Positions 52,596 through 61,268 of a stretch of DNA of 64,000 bases are shown piece after piece (position 1 is the first letter of the stretch; each line of letters begins with the position of its first letter). The translations under genes and the position numbers were made by a program. Origin of the DNA: JABDMH01 sp964428345. Lineage in GTDB: Bacteria > Bacteroidota > Bacteroidia > Chitinophagales > Saprospiraceae. The stretch covers positions 43,909 to 107,908 of the forward strand of contig CAYRYD010000014.1 in NCBI GenBank assembly GCA_964428345.1, read 5' to 3'. Under the pieces are notes generated by a model. It made no database searches, had not been told where the DNA came from, and saw nothing but the letters and a program-made list of their open reading frames with translations.

Positions 52596-53394
52596 GCAAC
52601 TCCCGGTGGATTTTTCGGACAATGCTTTTCACCTGCACGGAAAATTCCTTTTTTAGGATCCAATGATAGTAATCCTGATCTTCCAACAAGACCTCGCGGA
52701 CAGACCGGCCCAGATAACGGCCAAAATTGAACACGACATTACCCTGGTCATCGTACTTCAACCGTTGAGTAACATCGAGCATTCTGGGATCATTGGTAAA
52801 CTGATGCAGGGCTTCCATGTCATTTTTTACCGGAGCTTCCAGGAACTCCTCATCATCCACCAGGTCAACACCCTCGTATCGTTCAAGTTGACCTTTCAGT
52901 ACAGCAACAGTTGCCTCCACATCATCCAGTGCATCATGACTGTTGCCCATTTCCCGGCCACAATAAAAAATATGGGCTGCCCGCAGCGTTCGTGGCTCCA
53001 TCCGGTAAAAAATGCGTTGTACATCAATGCTCCTTCGTCCTTCCATCGAAAAATCGTAGCCGGCCCTGCTCAATTCTTCCATCAATATCGGAATGTCAAA
53101 GCGATTGCTGTTGTATCCCGCCAGGTCAGCATCATCAATAAATTCATAAATCTCCCTGGCTACCTGCAGGAAGGTTGGCTTATTTCGCAGATCCGCCGGG
53201 GTTATACCCGTCACTTCCATGGCCTCCCTGCTGATGGGAATACCGGGATTGATCAATTGCACATAGGTAGCCGGGGGTCTGCCGTCGGCAAAATATTTCC
53301 GGATCGCAATCTGAATGATCCGGTCTCTGATGACATGCAACCCGGTCGCCTCCACATCGAAAAAACAAAGGTCACGCTTTAGATTAAACTCCAT
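52576..53394 (-). CDS. DEDDh-type 3'-5' exonuclease (DnaQ/epsilon-like)
   Basis: 272 residues with the three Exo motifs: Asp13 and Glu15 in FFDVEATG, Asp100 in YNSNRFD, and His153 and Asp158 in HDALDDVEAT. That is the DEDDh set. It has an extra C-terminal segment (FGRYLGRSVREVLLEDQDYYHWILKKEF) like other stand-alone DnaQ-type exonucleases. It probably acts in DNA repair, replication proofreading or RNA processing. It sits between apbE (5 bp gap) and the MbnP-like lipoprotein gene. Confidence 0.9.
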   Translation of the reverse strand: MEFNLKRDLCFFDVEATGLHVIRDRIIQIAIRKYFADGRPPATYVQLINPGIPISREAMEVTGITPADLRNKPTFLQVAREIYEFIDDADLAGYNSNRFDIPILMEELSRAGYDFSMEGRRSIDVQRIFYRMEPRTLRAAHIFYCGREMGNSHDALDDVEATVAVLKGQLERYEGVDLVDDEEFLEAPVKNDMEALHQFTNDPRMLDVTQRLKYDDQGNVVFNFGRYLGRSVREVLLEDQDYYHWILKKEFSVQVKSIVRKIHRELHANPEK

Positions 53395-53399
53395 TATTT

Positions 53400-54446
53400 T
53401 TATTTACTGGGTGTTACAAATTTGGACAACCGGGGGGTAATGTAGTGTTTTAATTCATTATCGGAATCCACGTAAATCAGGATGGCTTCGAGATCATCAC
53501 TGCTTTCCACCAATTCTCTGGCACCTGCATAACCCTTAGCCATACAGGCAGTCGCAAACCCATCGGCAATCGCACAATCGTTCGTAACAATACTGGCACT
53601 GAGTAAATCATTCCTTTCAAAAAATCCGGTTTTCGGATTGATTGTATGGCTTATTTTCTGTCCGTTGACTTCATAAAAATTTCGGTAATTACCCGAAGTG
53701 GCGATGGAACGATCTTTCAACTCAACGATAAATTGAAATGTATTGAAAAGACTGTTTTCAAATGGCTCATTGATACCGACCCTCCATGGATTGCCTTCCC
53801 GGTTGACCCCCCTTGCTCGCGATTCTCCACCGATGTCAATCAAATAATCCCGGATGGAAAAACTATCCTCCAAATACTGACCCAGAATGTCAATGGCATA
53901 TCCTTTCGCTACCGCACTGAAATCCAGCTGGACACGAGGATCTGATTTATGGATGGAATCCTGGCCGTTGTTCACCGGTTTCAACTTTTCAAATCCGACA
54001 AATTTTCTCAGTGAATCAACCCGGTGGGTGTCAATTTGACTAATGATCTTTTGCTGATCATAGCCAAAACCCCAGTAGTTGACCAGTGGCATGACCGTCG
54101 GGTCGAAGCTTCCTCCGGACTTTCTAAAAATATCCGATGAAATCGCCACATTGTCAAAAAAATACCGGCTAAACCTGGGATTGCCAATCCCTTGTTCACC
54201 AATGCCGTTTTCTGACTGGTTAAATAGGGATATAACCGATTTCGGATCGTAAGTGGAAAGCGATCTATTCAATTCGGCTAACCAGCGCTCGATGGTCTTC
54301 TGAGCCGGTTGAGCGGCACCAGGAGCAAAAGTAATCCGGTAATAAGTACCCATAGTCTCCCCCGCATATTCAACATACTCACCTTTCGGCACCTCTCTGC
54401 AGGCAATCAGACTGAGGAGTAAAATAAAATACTGGTATTTGCTCAT
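53400..54446 (-). CDS. apbE: FAD:protein FMN transferase (ApbE)
   Basis: 348 residues. The lipobox LIAC (Cys16) marks it as a lipoprotein. ApbE attaches FMN to Thr/Ser of target proteins such as the Na+-NQR or Rnf subunits. Family marks: GETMGTYYRITF, GGSFDPTVMPLVNYWGFG, DFSAVAKGYAID, DIGGESRARG, SHTINPKTG and the metal-binding NDCAIADGFATACMAKG end. It overlaps the terC-family gene by 4 bp. No obvious flavin-carrier gene lies in the window, so the target is elsewhere. Confidence 0.93.
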   Translation of the reverse strand: MSKYQYFILLLSLIACREVPKGEYVEYAGETMGTYYRITFAPGAAQPAQKTIERWLAELNRSLSTYDPKSVISLFNQSENGIGEQGIGNPRFSRYFFDNVAISSDIFRKSGGSFDPTVMPLVNYWGFGYDQQKIISQIDTHRVDSLRKFVGFEKLKPVNNGQDSIHKSDPRVQLDFSAVAKGYAIDILGQYLEDSFSIRDYLIDIGGESRARGVNREGNPWRVGINEPFENSLFNTFQFIVELKDRSIATSGNYRNFYEVNGQKISHTINPKTGFFERNDLLSASIVTNDCAIADGFATACMAKGYAGARELVESSDDLEAILIYVDSDNELKHYITPRLSKFVTPSK

Positions 54447-55285
54447 GTGTCTAGTACACCTTCTTTAACAGCTTCTTCTTTGATTCCATGCAACTGGAGG
54501 GGAACCTGTTTCTTTCGCATCCGGATATTCAGAAATTCTACAAAAAGCGAAAAAGCAATGGCGAAATAAAGATAACCCTTGGGTACACTACCGATCTCGG
54601 CTTCCGCCACCGTCAGGTGTGCCAGATGGGCCCCCTCGGCAATCAACATAAAACCAATCAGGATCAGAAATGACAAGCCAAGCATCTGGATGGTGGGATG
54701 CCGGTTTACGAAACGACCCACCGGCACGGCAAAAATCATCATAATGATTACACTAATCACCACAGCAACCACCATAATGACCAACGCCCCCGTTAATCCG
54801 TTGGTCATCCCCACAGCGGTAAGAATACTGTCAAACGAAAACACGATGTTGATTACGGTAATCTGGAAAATCACCTGACCCAAACTCGATGACACCTTCT
54901 TTTTCATCCCGGCCATTTCGTCGCCCTCCAGTTTGTGATGGATCTCAGTCGTGCTCTTGTACAATAAAAAAAGGCCTCCGGCAAAGAGGATCAGACTCTG
55001 GCCACTGAAGGCACCCTCCAACCAACCCCAGTCGAGACGAATCCATGGTTCTTCCATGGCGATCAGCCAGGTGATCCCAAACAACAGGACAATACGGATC
55101 GCCATCGCGAGTAATAATCCGGTGTTGGTGGCTTTCTTTTGCTCTCTATCCTTCAGCTTTCCGGCCGTAATCGAAATAAAGATAATGTTGTCGATCCCGA
55201 GGACGATCTCCAGAAATGTCAGGGTCAAAAGACTCATCCACATCTCGGCAGAGGCAAAATCCGGCCAAACGATCAGTGATATCAT
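54443..55285 (-). CDS. TerC-family integral membrane protein
   Basis: 280 residues from ATG 55285 (MISLIVWPDF); the frame extends 8 codons to a TTG. About seven to eight membrane helices. The characteristic acidic helices are FLEIVLGIDNIIFI and VFSFDSILTAVGMT, as in TerC/Alx proteins, which help move metal ions such as Mn2+. The C-terminus is cytoplasmic (LNIRMRKKQVPLQLHGIKEE). First gene of an apparent operon with apbE, an exonuclease and the MbnP-like lipoprotein; together they hint at metal handling in the envelope. Confidence 0.9.
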   Translation of the reverse strand: MISLIVWPDFASAEMWMSLLTLTFLEIVLGIDNIIFISITAGKLKDREQKKATNTGLLLAMAIRIVLLFGITWLIAMEEPWIRLDWGWLEGAFSGQSLILFAGGLFLLYKSTTEIHHKLEGDEMAGMKKKVSSSLGQVIFQITVINIVFSFDSILTAVGMTNGLTGALVIMVVAVVISVIIMMIFAVPVGRFVNRHPTIQMLGLSFLILIGFMLIAEGAHLAHLTVAEAEIGSVPKGYLYFAIAFSLFVEFLNIRMRKKQVPLQLHGIKEEAVKEGVLDT

Positions 55286-55294
55286 CCTTTCTGC

Positions 55295-55315
55295 GTTAAT
55301 TTGCTGCAAATTAAC
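55295..55315. promoter_or_regulatory. 21-bp perfect palindrome, candidate operator
   Basis: Arms GTTAATTTGC and GCAAATTAAC around one central T. It occupies half of the 41-bp gap between the reverse-strand terC operon (start 55285) and the forward DUF6495 gene (start 55327), so a protein bound here would touch both start regions. A 10-bp-arm palindrome this compact is rare by chance. Bases around it also resemble the TTAATTTG-type -7 box in both directions. Confidence 0.6.
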
Positions 55316-55326
55316 AACAATTCAGG

Positions 55327-55854
55327 GTGCCTCCATCCCTATCACCAAAATATCGAAGACTCACCTCCGACGAACTGAAAGCACTGGAACGTGAGTTTAT
55401 CCTGTATCTGGCAAGCCGGGGAATTTCTGCCGGCCTCTGGAAACAATTGCTGGAAAGCGACCCCGGGCAGGTGGAAAATACCATCATCTCCTTCAGCGAT
55501 CTGATCCTCCAAAACATCTATGAAAAATGTACCCTCGTAGAGCAGGTCACCAGCAATGGCTGGCTTCTCTATCATTTTGATGAAGCCACCGGGAGCATCT
55601 TACTGCGAGGTGTCACGATGGCTGATGAAAGGGCTCCGGACCTGAAAACCATTGAAAAGGACGCCCTGTTAAGCTGGATTCAATCCGCTCCGTCCGGCAG
55701 TGTTCGGCTCATCAGAGCCCGGAAAGCAATGACCCGGTCCAAAGCGGAGGAAGTCGATCAACTCCTGAAAATGGGTGCCTTTTTATCGGAGAATCAGGAA
55801 TTTTTTAATCAATTGAACCATCTCTTTGAAAGTGAAGAAAAATCAGGAAATTGA
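55327..55854 (+). CDS. DUF6495-family protein
   Basis: 175 residues, starting at GTG 55327; conserved KYRRLTSDELKALEREFILYLASRGISAGLWKQLLESDPGQV begins about residue 8. FSDLILQNIYEKCTLVEQVTS and LYHF(D) match what I recall of DUF6495, a Bacteroidota family of unknown function. No signal or membrane segment is visible, so it is probably cytoplasmic. It is divergent from the terC operon with only 41 bp between starts. Confidence 0.65.
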   Translation: MPPSLSPKYRRLTSDELKALEREFILYLASRGISAGLWKQLLESDPGQVENTIISFSDLILQNIYEKCTLVEQVTSNGWLLYHFDEATGSILLRGVTMADERAPDLKTIEKDALLSWIQSAPSGSVRLIRARKAMTRSKAEEVDQLLKMGAFLSENQEFFNQLNHLFESEEKSGN

Positions 55855-56032
55855 GGCGAACCGGAGACGACAACACTAATCAATAACCTCCTCTGCCCGC
55901 TGGCTGTCAATAGGCCATTCTGCTCAGAGACAAGCTACCGAGAGTCTGACAGAAGGTTGATCCGCTTTTAAAGCAGGATAAAACAATTCTTGTATTATTG
56001 CAGTTCTATAAAACAGATTTGAAACAACGAAA

Positions 56033-57007
56033 ATGAGAAAAATATACCTGGCATTCTTTGTGGTCTTACCTTTCCTGGCTGAGGCCCAGTATTTCAAATA
56101 CGCGATGGTCGAATGGTTTACCAACACCTATTGTCCCATTTGTGCAAGTCAAAATCCGGCGTTACACAATGTCTACAACCAGTATTCCGATCAATTGCAC
56201 CGGATCAGCATCCATCCTTCCGTACCTTATCAACAATGCCCTTTGTATAACTACAATAAGGAAGATAATGGTGCCCGCCAATCGTACTACAATGTAGGAG
56301 GGACTCCTACCCTGTTCATCAATGGTGTCCGGAGTTCCAGTTTTGAAAACGATCTCAAGAATCAACTAAACCAGACCTCTCCGGTGGCCGTAGAGGTGGA
56401 TGAGGCGATCGGCAGTTCACCGGATATCACCATTACTGTCAAGGCCGCCGGTGAAGTACCTGCCGGCAACTATAGGCTGTTTGTTGCCTTGCTTGAGGAA
56501 ACGGTCGATCTGCAGGCTCAAAATGGTGAAACCTTTCATCCGGATGTACTTCGCAATTTTATTTCGGCCAACACCGGCGATGATTTTACCATGCCGGTCT
56601 CCGGACAGTCGACGGTTGTCAGTTACAGTTATGACCTGCCCACCGGAGTATCGGATGAAAAGGCCTACGTGATAGCCTATGTCCAGGATGTGACTTCCAA
56701 GGCAGTGTTGAATTCCGGTACTCGTTTTGACGTGATCTCTACCACACTGACCGAAACGGCGGTCGAAACACAACTAAAAGCCTTTCCCAATCCGGTCAGT
56801 GACCGGGTCAACATCTCGGTTAACGCCGATTATAAGATCCACCACCTGGATCTTTTTAATCACACCGGTCAAAAAGTAAAGTCGGTATCATTGGATTATC
56901 CGGAAAACCAGGTGGTCATGCCGACCAACGATCTTCCACCGGGTGCCTATCTGGTCCAGGTCAGTCTGGGTAAGAAGAAAGCGATGATCCGGTTTATTAA
57001 GGAGTAG
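56033..57007 (+). CDS. Omp28-like secreted protein with thioredoxin-fold CxxC and T9SS sorting tail
   Basis: 324 residues. Signal peptide ends about residue 19 (FLAEAQ). A thioredoxin-like module has Cys34 and Cys37 in TYCPICAS and the cis-proline loop GGTPTLFINGV. Beta-sheet Omp28-like sequence follows. The last 75 residues (AFPNPVSDRVNISVNADYKIHHLDLFNHTGQKV, ending GAYLVQVSLGKKKAMIRFIKE) are a type A sorting domain for the type IX secretion system. It is probably exported to the cell surface. The CPIC pair could do disulfide or metal chemistry; the enzyme role is unproven. Confidence 0.8.
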   Translation: MRKIYLAFFVVLPFLAEAQYFKYAMVEWFTNTYCPICASQNPALHNVYNQYSDQLHRISIHPSVPYQQCPLYNYNKEDNGARQSYYNVGGTPTLFINGVRSSSFENDLKNQLNQTSPVAVEVDEAIGSSPDITITVKAAGEVPAGNYRLFVALLEETVDLQAQNGETFHPDVLRNFISANTGDDFTMPVSGQSTVVSYSYDLPTGVSDEKAYVIAYVQDVTSKAVLNSGTRFDVISTTLTETAVETQLKAFPNPVSDRVNISVNADYKIHHLDLFNHTGQKVKSVSLDYPENQVVMPTNDLPPGAYLVQVSLGKKKAMIRFIKE

Positions 57008-57355
57008 CCTTGTCTTTAAGGAAAATTTAACATGATCTGATTATTCCTTGCATAATGCTGGTTTTCAGCAGAGTATACATATTGGATAGGCCCAATTCAG
57101 ATCATGAAAAACAGTGACTTACCTTTTGGTAAAATTATTGCTGTCTTTTATTTGTAATGAACACCCATCTTTCTATTTTGGGATTACTATTTTGAGAAAG
57201 GGTTAGATCAGAGGATTTAACCCTTTTTGTTTTCTCCTCTTAGACCGAACGTCCCGGTACGGCATACTTATCCAGACAATATTCACTATCTTTTAATGCC
57301 TTTTGCAGATTGAAGATACAATCATCTAAGTAATCCCTTTTTGTTTGGAAAGTCT
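57008..57355. other. 348-bp gap between Omp28-like and DMFase-like genes
   Basis: Holds the terminator at 57197-57230 and otherwise AT-rich leader sequence. I see no gene, RNA or repeat besides. Confidence 0.6.
57197..57230 (+). terminator. Probable rho-independent terminator
   Basis: AAAGGGTTA (57197-57205), 12-base loop, TAACCCTTT (57218-57226), then TTGTTTT. A 9-bp stem with a T-rich tail on the forward strand, 190 bp after the Omp28-like stop. The long distance leaves open a small transcript between. Confidence 0.65.
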
Positions 57356-58834
57356 ATGAGAATCCAGATTCAACAACTCCCTCTCCTGCTTGTTAGTGTT
57401 TTACTGATTTCCTGCCAAAGAACAGACCGGACAGAAAGGATCAATGCTGTCCTGGCAGAAAATGCGCTGCCTGGTACCAGCGACTGGCTGATCAATGTTG
57501 ATTTTGACACCTGCTCCTGGCCGGATCATCAATTTTGCCGGCGACCCGAAATTGAAGGTTACTGTTCAAAGATGAGTGTAAGCCAGGGGGATTCCATTCA
57601 CTTTTATGTCAGTACCAACCCTATTTCTGAATTTACCTTAGACATCTACCGGATGGGATACTATCAGGGTCTGGGAGGAAACCAGAAACTCCATGTCGGC
57701 CCTCTGAAGGGTCAGATACAGGCAGATCCCGAACCCGATTCACTGACCAATTTCTTTGAATGCAACTGGAAGGTGTCTTACCGGATGGTCATTCCCGAAG
57801 AATGGCTCAGCGGGGTCTATATCGGCAAGTTGACTGCTATTCCCGGCAACTTTCAGTCCTATGTGATCTTTATTGTCCGGGATGACCGGGAGGCCGATTT
57901 TATCTTTCAATGCTCCGATCTGACCTGGCAATCGTACAACCGTTGGCCATATTGGCACAGTCTGTACGACGAAGCCCACCAACCCTGGAAAGGAGCCTCC
58001 TCAACAACGGTGACCCGGAGCAGCTTTGACCGTCCCTACGGCCTTTATGTCAACCTGCTGCCGTCCGCTTTTAACCCATTGTCAAACGGAGCCGGCGAAT
58101 TCTTCCTATGGGAATACCCGCTTTGTTTCTGGATGGAAAAAGAAGGTTATGATGTGACCTATATATCCAATCTCGACACCGATACCGATCCGGCAGGCTT
58201 ACTCCGGACGAAGGCTTTTCTGTCCGTGGGTCATGATGAATATTGGACCTATCGCATGGTCGAAAATGTCAAGGCTGCCCGGGATTCGGGAGTGAACATC
58301 CTGTTTTTAAGCGGAAATTCCTTATCGGGTCCGGTTTATCTGGAGCCATCGTCCGATTACCGGCCAAACCGGACCATGGGACGCAGTCCGGGCATTGACC
58401 TCGATGACCGGGGTCTGATGGGATCCCGGTCGTATGGTGTCGGTTATGCAAACTTTATCTGCACCGCACCGGATCACTGGATCTATGAGAACACCGGACT
58501 GCAGCTGGGAGACAGTATTGTGAATCTCGTAGGCTGGGAATATCATGGAAAACCCATAGGTACCCAGCCGGATATCCAGATTCTGGCGGAAAACAAGGTG
58601 GATAATGTCGGATTTGGCCGGAGGAATCCTCCAGACTGGGTTGCAACGATCTACACCACTGAAAAAGGCAACTATGTTTTTAATGCCGGAACCTGCTTCT
58701 GGGTCCAGCCCCTGGACAGGACACCGGCGTATCAGCATCCTATGCAACGCCGGAAGATCATGGACTTCTCGACACCCGATCCACGGGTCCAACAGATGAC
58801 CAGGAATCTATTCACCAAAGCTTTGGGAACCTGA
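57356..58834 (+). CDS. N,N-dimethylformamidase beta subunit-like lipoprotein
   Basis: 492 residues from ATG 57356 (MRIQIQQLPLLLVSVLLISC); a TTG five codons earlier is possible. The lipobox LISC puts it in the envelope. The domain resembles the large subunit of N,N-dimethylformamidase, an iron enzyme: DIYRMGYYQGLGG, CSDLTWQSYNRWPYW, SVGHDEYWTYRM, FLSGNSLSG and the ending NYVFNAGTCFWVQ. In the known enzyme the mononuclear iron is held by a Tyr, a His and a Glu two residues on; HDE in GHDEYW fits that. There is no alpha subunit. Real substrate unknown; most relatives in this phylum are uncharacterised. Confidence 0.65.
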   Translation: MRIQIQQLPLLLVSVLLISCQRTDRTERINAVLAENALPGTSDWLINVDFDTCSWPDHQFCRRPEIEGYCSKMSVSQGDSIHFYVSTNPISEFTLDIYRMGYYQGLGGNQKLHVGPLKGQIQADPEPDSLTNFFECNWKVSYRMVIPEEWLSGVYIGKLTAIPGNFQSYVIFIVRDDREADFIFQCSDLTWQSYNRWPYWHSLYDEAHQPWKGASSTTVTRSSFDRPYGLYVNLLPSAFNPLSNGAGEFFLWEYPLCFWMEKEGYDVTYISNLDTDTDPAGLLRTKAFLSVGHDEYWTYRMVENVKAARDSGVNILFLSGNSLSGPVYLEPSSDYRPNRTMGRSPGIDLDDRGLMGSRSYGVGYANFICTAPDHWIYENTGLQLGDSIVNLVGWEYHGKPIGTQPDIQILAENKVDNVGFGRRNPPDWVATIYTTEKGNYVFNAGTCFWVQPLDRTPAYQHPMQRRKIMDFSTPDPRVQQMTRNLFTKALGT

Positions 58835-58852
58835 ATTTCGAGACCCTTTTCC

Positions 58853-59962
58853 TTACAAATCAACCTTTACTTTCCAGGTCAGGGTTGGATGTTCATTGGG
58901 AGCAATGATGGCATTAAGCACTTCAAACGGAAGTTCAAAATCCGCTTTCTGCTCCAGGGTTTTCAATTCAACCCTGGTCGTTGTATGGGGTTTCAGTAAA
59001 ATGACATCGCTGTCACTATGAAAACGGTAATCAGACCGGTTCTGCAGGATAAAAGTAGCATCCGAGGTGTTTTCAAACTCCACGATGGCCACCGATGACG
59101 GTCCCTGATAGGTAGCTTTTGTTACCTTCACAGAAGCAGCAATCAAAGGTTTTATCAGCTGCAAATCACCGATCAAGAGATTGTTGAACCAGGCAACTGT
59201 TCGTCTCGCAAAGAGCGCTTCCCTGATGGCATCTTCCGATTTTTCCGTCGCAAAAACCAGGGTGACCGGGCGATGGCCTCCCTGATCCAGTTGAAATTGC
59301 CAGTCAACCAGCCCATGGATATCGGATGTACCCATGACTGTCATCCCATTATCAATTGCAATTTGAAGGGCTTCGTCCGAGAAAGTGATGTCATTCACGA
59401 CTTCGATACCATGCAATAATTTCTCGCTGATAAGCCTTTTGTGCAAATCGGTCAGGGTGGCTACCCCATCCCGCTGCTGTGAAATCCAGTTGGGGTGATT
59501 CCAGAACACAAAAGCTCCCTGCCGGTTGGCTTCGCGGTAAGCTTCAACTGAATCCCTGATATTGAGTTTGTTGGCATCGGTAATAAAAATAGCGTTGGCA
59601 TGTCCGGGTGGTAGTCTGCGGGTAATTTCTGCTCCGTGAATCACCAGCAGATCATGCGGTTTCGCAAGCTCCCTGGCAATCTGATACGACCGGTTGCGGT
59701 CAGGATGCGGCAGATCGGCTTTGTGTGGCTGATACTCCAGATGTTCGGTCAGGGAAATGGCATCCAGGCCGTCCTTCACGGCTTCATCGATCCGGATATT
59801 GGGCCACACCGAGCCATCCGAAAAAACCGTGTGAATATGTAAATCACATTTCAGGGTCAGATAACCGGGTACATCCGGAAACTCAATCCGGCGGTTATGG
59901 TCCTGGCTATGGAGGTAGACGAATGACCAGAGACAGACGATCAGAAAGGGGAATTTCTTCAT
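58853..59962 (-). CDS. Secreted PHP-domain phosphoesterase-like protein
   Basis: 369 residues. Signal peptide ends about residue 19 (VYLHSQ). PHP-type metal-site motifs: CDLHIHTVFSDGSVWP, SLTEHLEY, HGAEIT, NHPNW and TSDIHG. The C-terminal part (about 270-369) is a beta-sandwich of unknown role (LTWKVKVDL end). PHP proteins bind two or three metals and hydrolyse phosphoesters. Export to the periplasm is unusual but found in Bacteroidota homologues. Substrate unknown; it ends 18 bp from the preceding convergent gene. Confidence 0.83.
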   Translation of the reverse strand: MKKFPFLIVCLWSFVYLHSQDHNRRIEFPDVPGYLTLKCDLHIHTVFSDGSVWPNIRIDEAVKDGLDAISLTEHLEYQPHKADLPHPDRNRSYQIARELAKPHDLLVIHGAEITRRLPPGHANAIFITDANKLNIRDSVEAYREANRQGAFVFWNHPNWISQQRDGVATLTDLHKRLISEKLLHGIEVVNDITFSDEALQIAIDNGMTVMGTSDIHGLVDWQFQLDQGGHRPVTLVFATEKSEDAIREALFARRTVAWFNNLLIGDLQLIKPLIAASVKVTKATYQGPSSVAIVEFENTSDATFILQNRSDYRFHSDSDVILLKPHTTTRVELKTLEQKADFELPFEVLNAIIAPNEHPTLTWKVKVDL

Positions 59963-60098
59963 TTTGCAGGTACAGTTGGATTCATTATGCTAAACAGGCT
60001 CCCAATATTAAAATTTAAACCCGGTTACTGTGATTAAATTGATAGAAAACCAGGATCAGGTATTATTGCATGGTCTTTATAGTCCATCAGTTACCGGT

Positions 60099-61043
60099 TT
60101 ATTCAGTCCGGGACCTTTCCAGTTTAACCTTCTCCCTTTTCATTTCAATGCTGACCACTGTTACACCGAGGACAATAAGCACTGCTCCGGCGATCTGCGC
60201 CGGTATGAGTCGTTCTCCCAACAACAGGTAAGCCAGTGAAATCGTGGATATCGGGCCGACACTGGCCAGAATAGCCGAGCGAGTCGCTCCGATACGCTGG
60301 ATGGCATAGTTGACTACATAGGAGGGTATCACGGTAGCTATCGTGGCCATGGCGAGGGCGTAACCATAAATACGGGGAGGGTAAGCCAATAGTCCGGCTC
60401 CTTTCCTGACGGAAATAAAGTGGCCGATGACAAAAAAACAGGCAACGGTCATTGACAGGCTGGTGAAAGAGGTGGCGCCAAACTTCGGGATCAGCCACTG
60501 ACTCATCACCAGGAAAATCGCAAAAGTCAGGGCACACCCCAGGATCAGGAATGCCCCTTTCCAGAAATCGGAATCCAGGGTGATGGCCTGAAGATTCCGG
60601 CCGAAAACAAAAAGCAATCCAACGTACGACAAAGCCAGGGCGCCAGCCTGCAGACGGGTGATCCTTTCCCGGAAAATGAAAAAACTGATCAGGGCAATGA
60701 AAGTGGGATAAATGAACAGGATCAGCCGCTCGATGCTGGCCCCGATATACTGAAGACCGAGAAAATCAAGGAGGCTCGACAGATAATAGCCCAGACCCGC
60801 GGCTACGATCAGACCAAGCCAGTACACCGACGGCAGTGATGACCATTCGCGCCGCTTAGTGCCTATCACCCGGAAGATCATGAAAAGGTAAAACGGCAAG
60901 GCAAACACCATCCGGAGCAGCAGAAAAGAGACCGTATCAACCGGATCCTGATAGGCCAGCTTGACAAAGATCGCTTTAGTGGAAAAGAGAAGGGCGCCGG
61001 TGAGGGCAAATACAATGCCGACGGTCTGGTCATTCTTTTCCAT
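60099..61043 (-). CDS. EamA-family (DMT superfamily) transporter
   Basis: 314 residues, ten predicted membrane helices in two EamA repeats (GIVFALTGALLFSTKAIFVKLAY and ALTFAIFLVMSQWLIPKFGATSFTSLSM; end GERLIPAQIAGAVLIVLGVTVVSIEMKR). The family exports metabolites such as amino acids or purines, or imports sugars or nucleotides; the substrate is not predictable. Single-gene unit between convergent PHP and divergent katG. Confidence 0.9.
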   Translation of the reverse strand: MEKNDQTVGIVFALTGALLFSTKAIFVKLAYQDPVDTVSFLLLRMVFALPFYLFMIFRVIGTKRREWSSLPSVYWLGLIVAAGLGYYLSSLLDFLGLQYIGASIERLILFIYPTFIALISFFIFRERITRLQAGALALSYVGLLFVFGRNLQAITLDSDFWKGAFLILGCALTFAIFLVMSQWLIPKFGATSFTSLSMTVACFFVIGHFISVRKGAGLLAYPPRIYGYALAMATIATVIPSYVVNYAIQRIGATRSAILASVGPISTISLAYLLLGERLIPAQIAGAVLIVLGVTVVSIEMKREKVKLERSRTE

Positions 61044-61268
61044 ATTTCGGAGCGAAAGTTAGGAATTGTTTTCTTCCTGAGCTCGCACCAGATGCCTGGA
61101 GATTGATATCAGGCTACTACACCTATTACTCAAATAATCATCTGACCATGCGCATAATGCTCTGTTGCAGAACGAATACTACCAGGGATTATTAGTGACC
61201 TGCACCTTTTTTATAAGTCATATTTACCGTAAATTTAGGCCTTCAAACAAGCTATAAATCTGTTTAAA

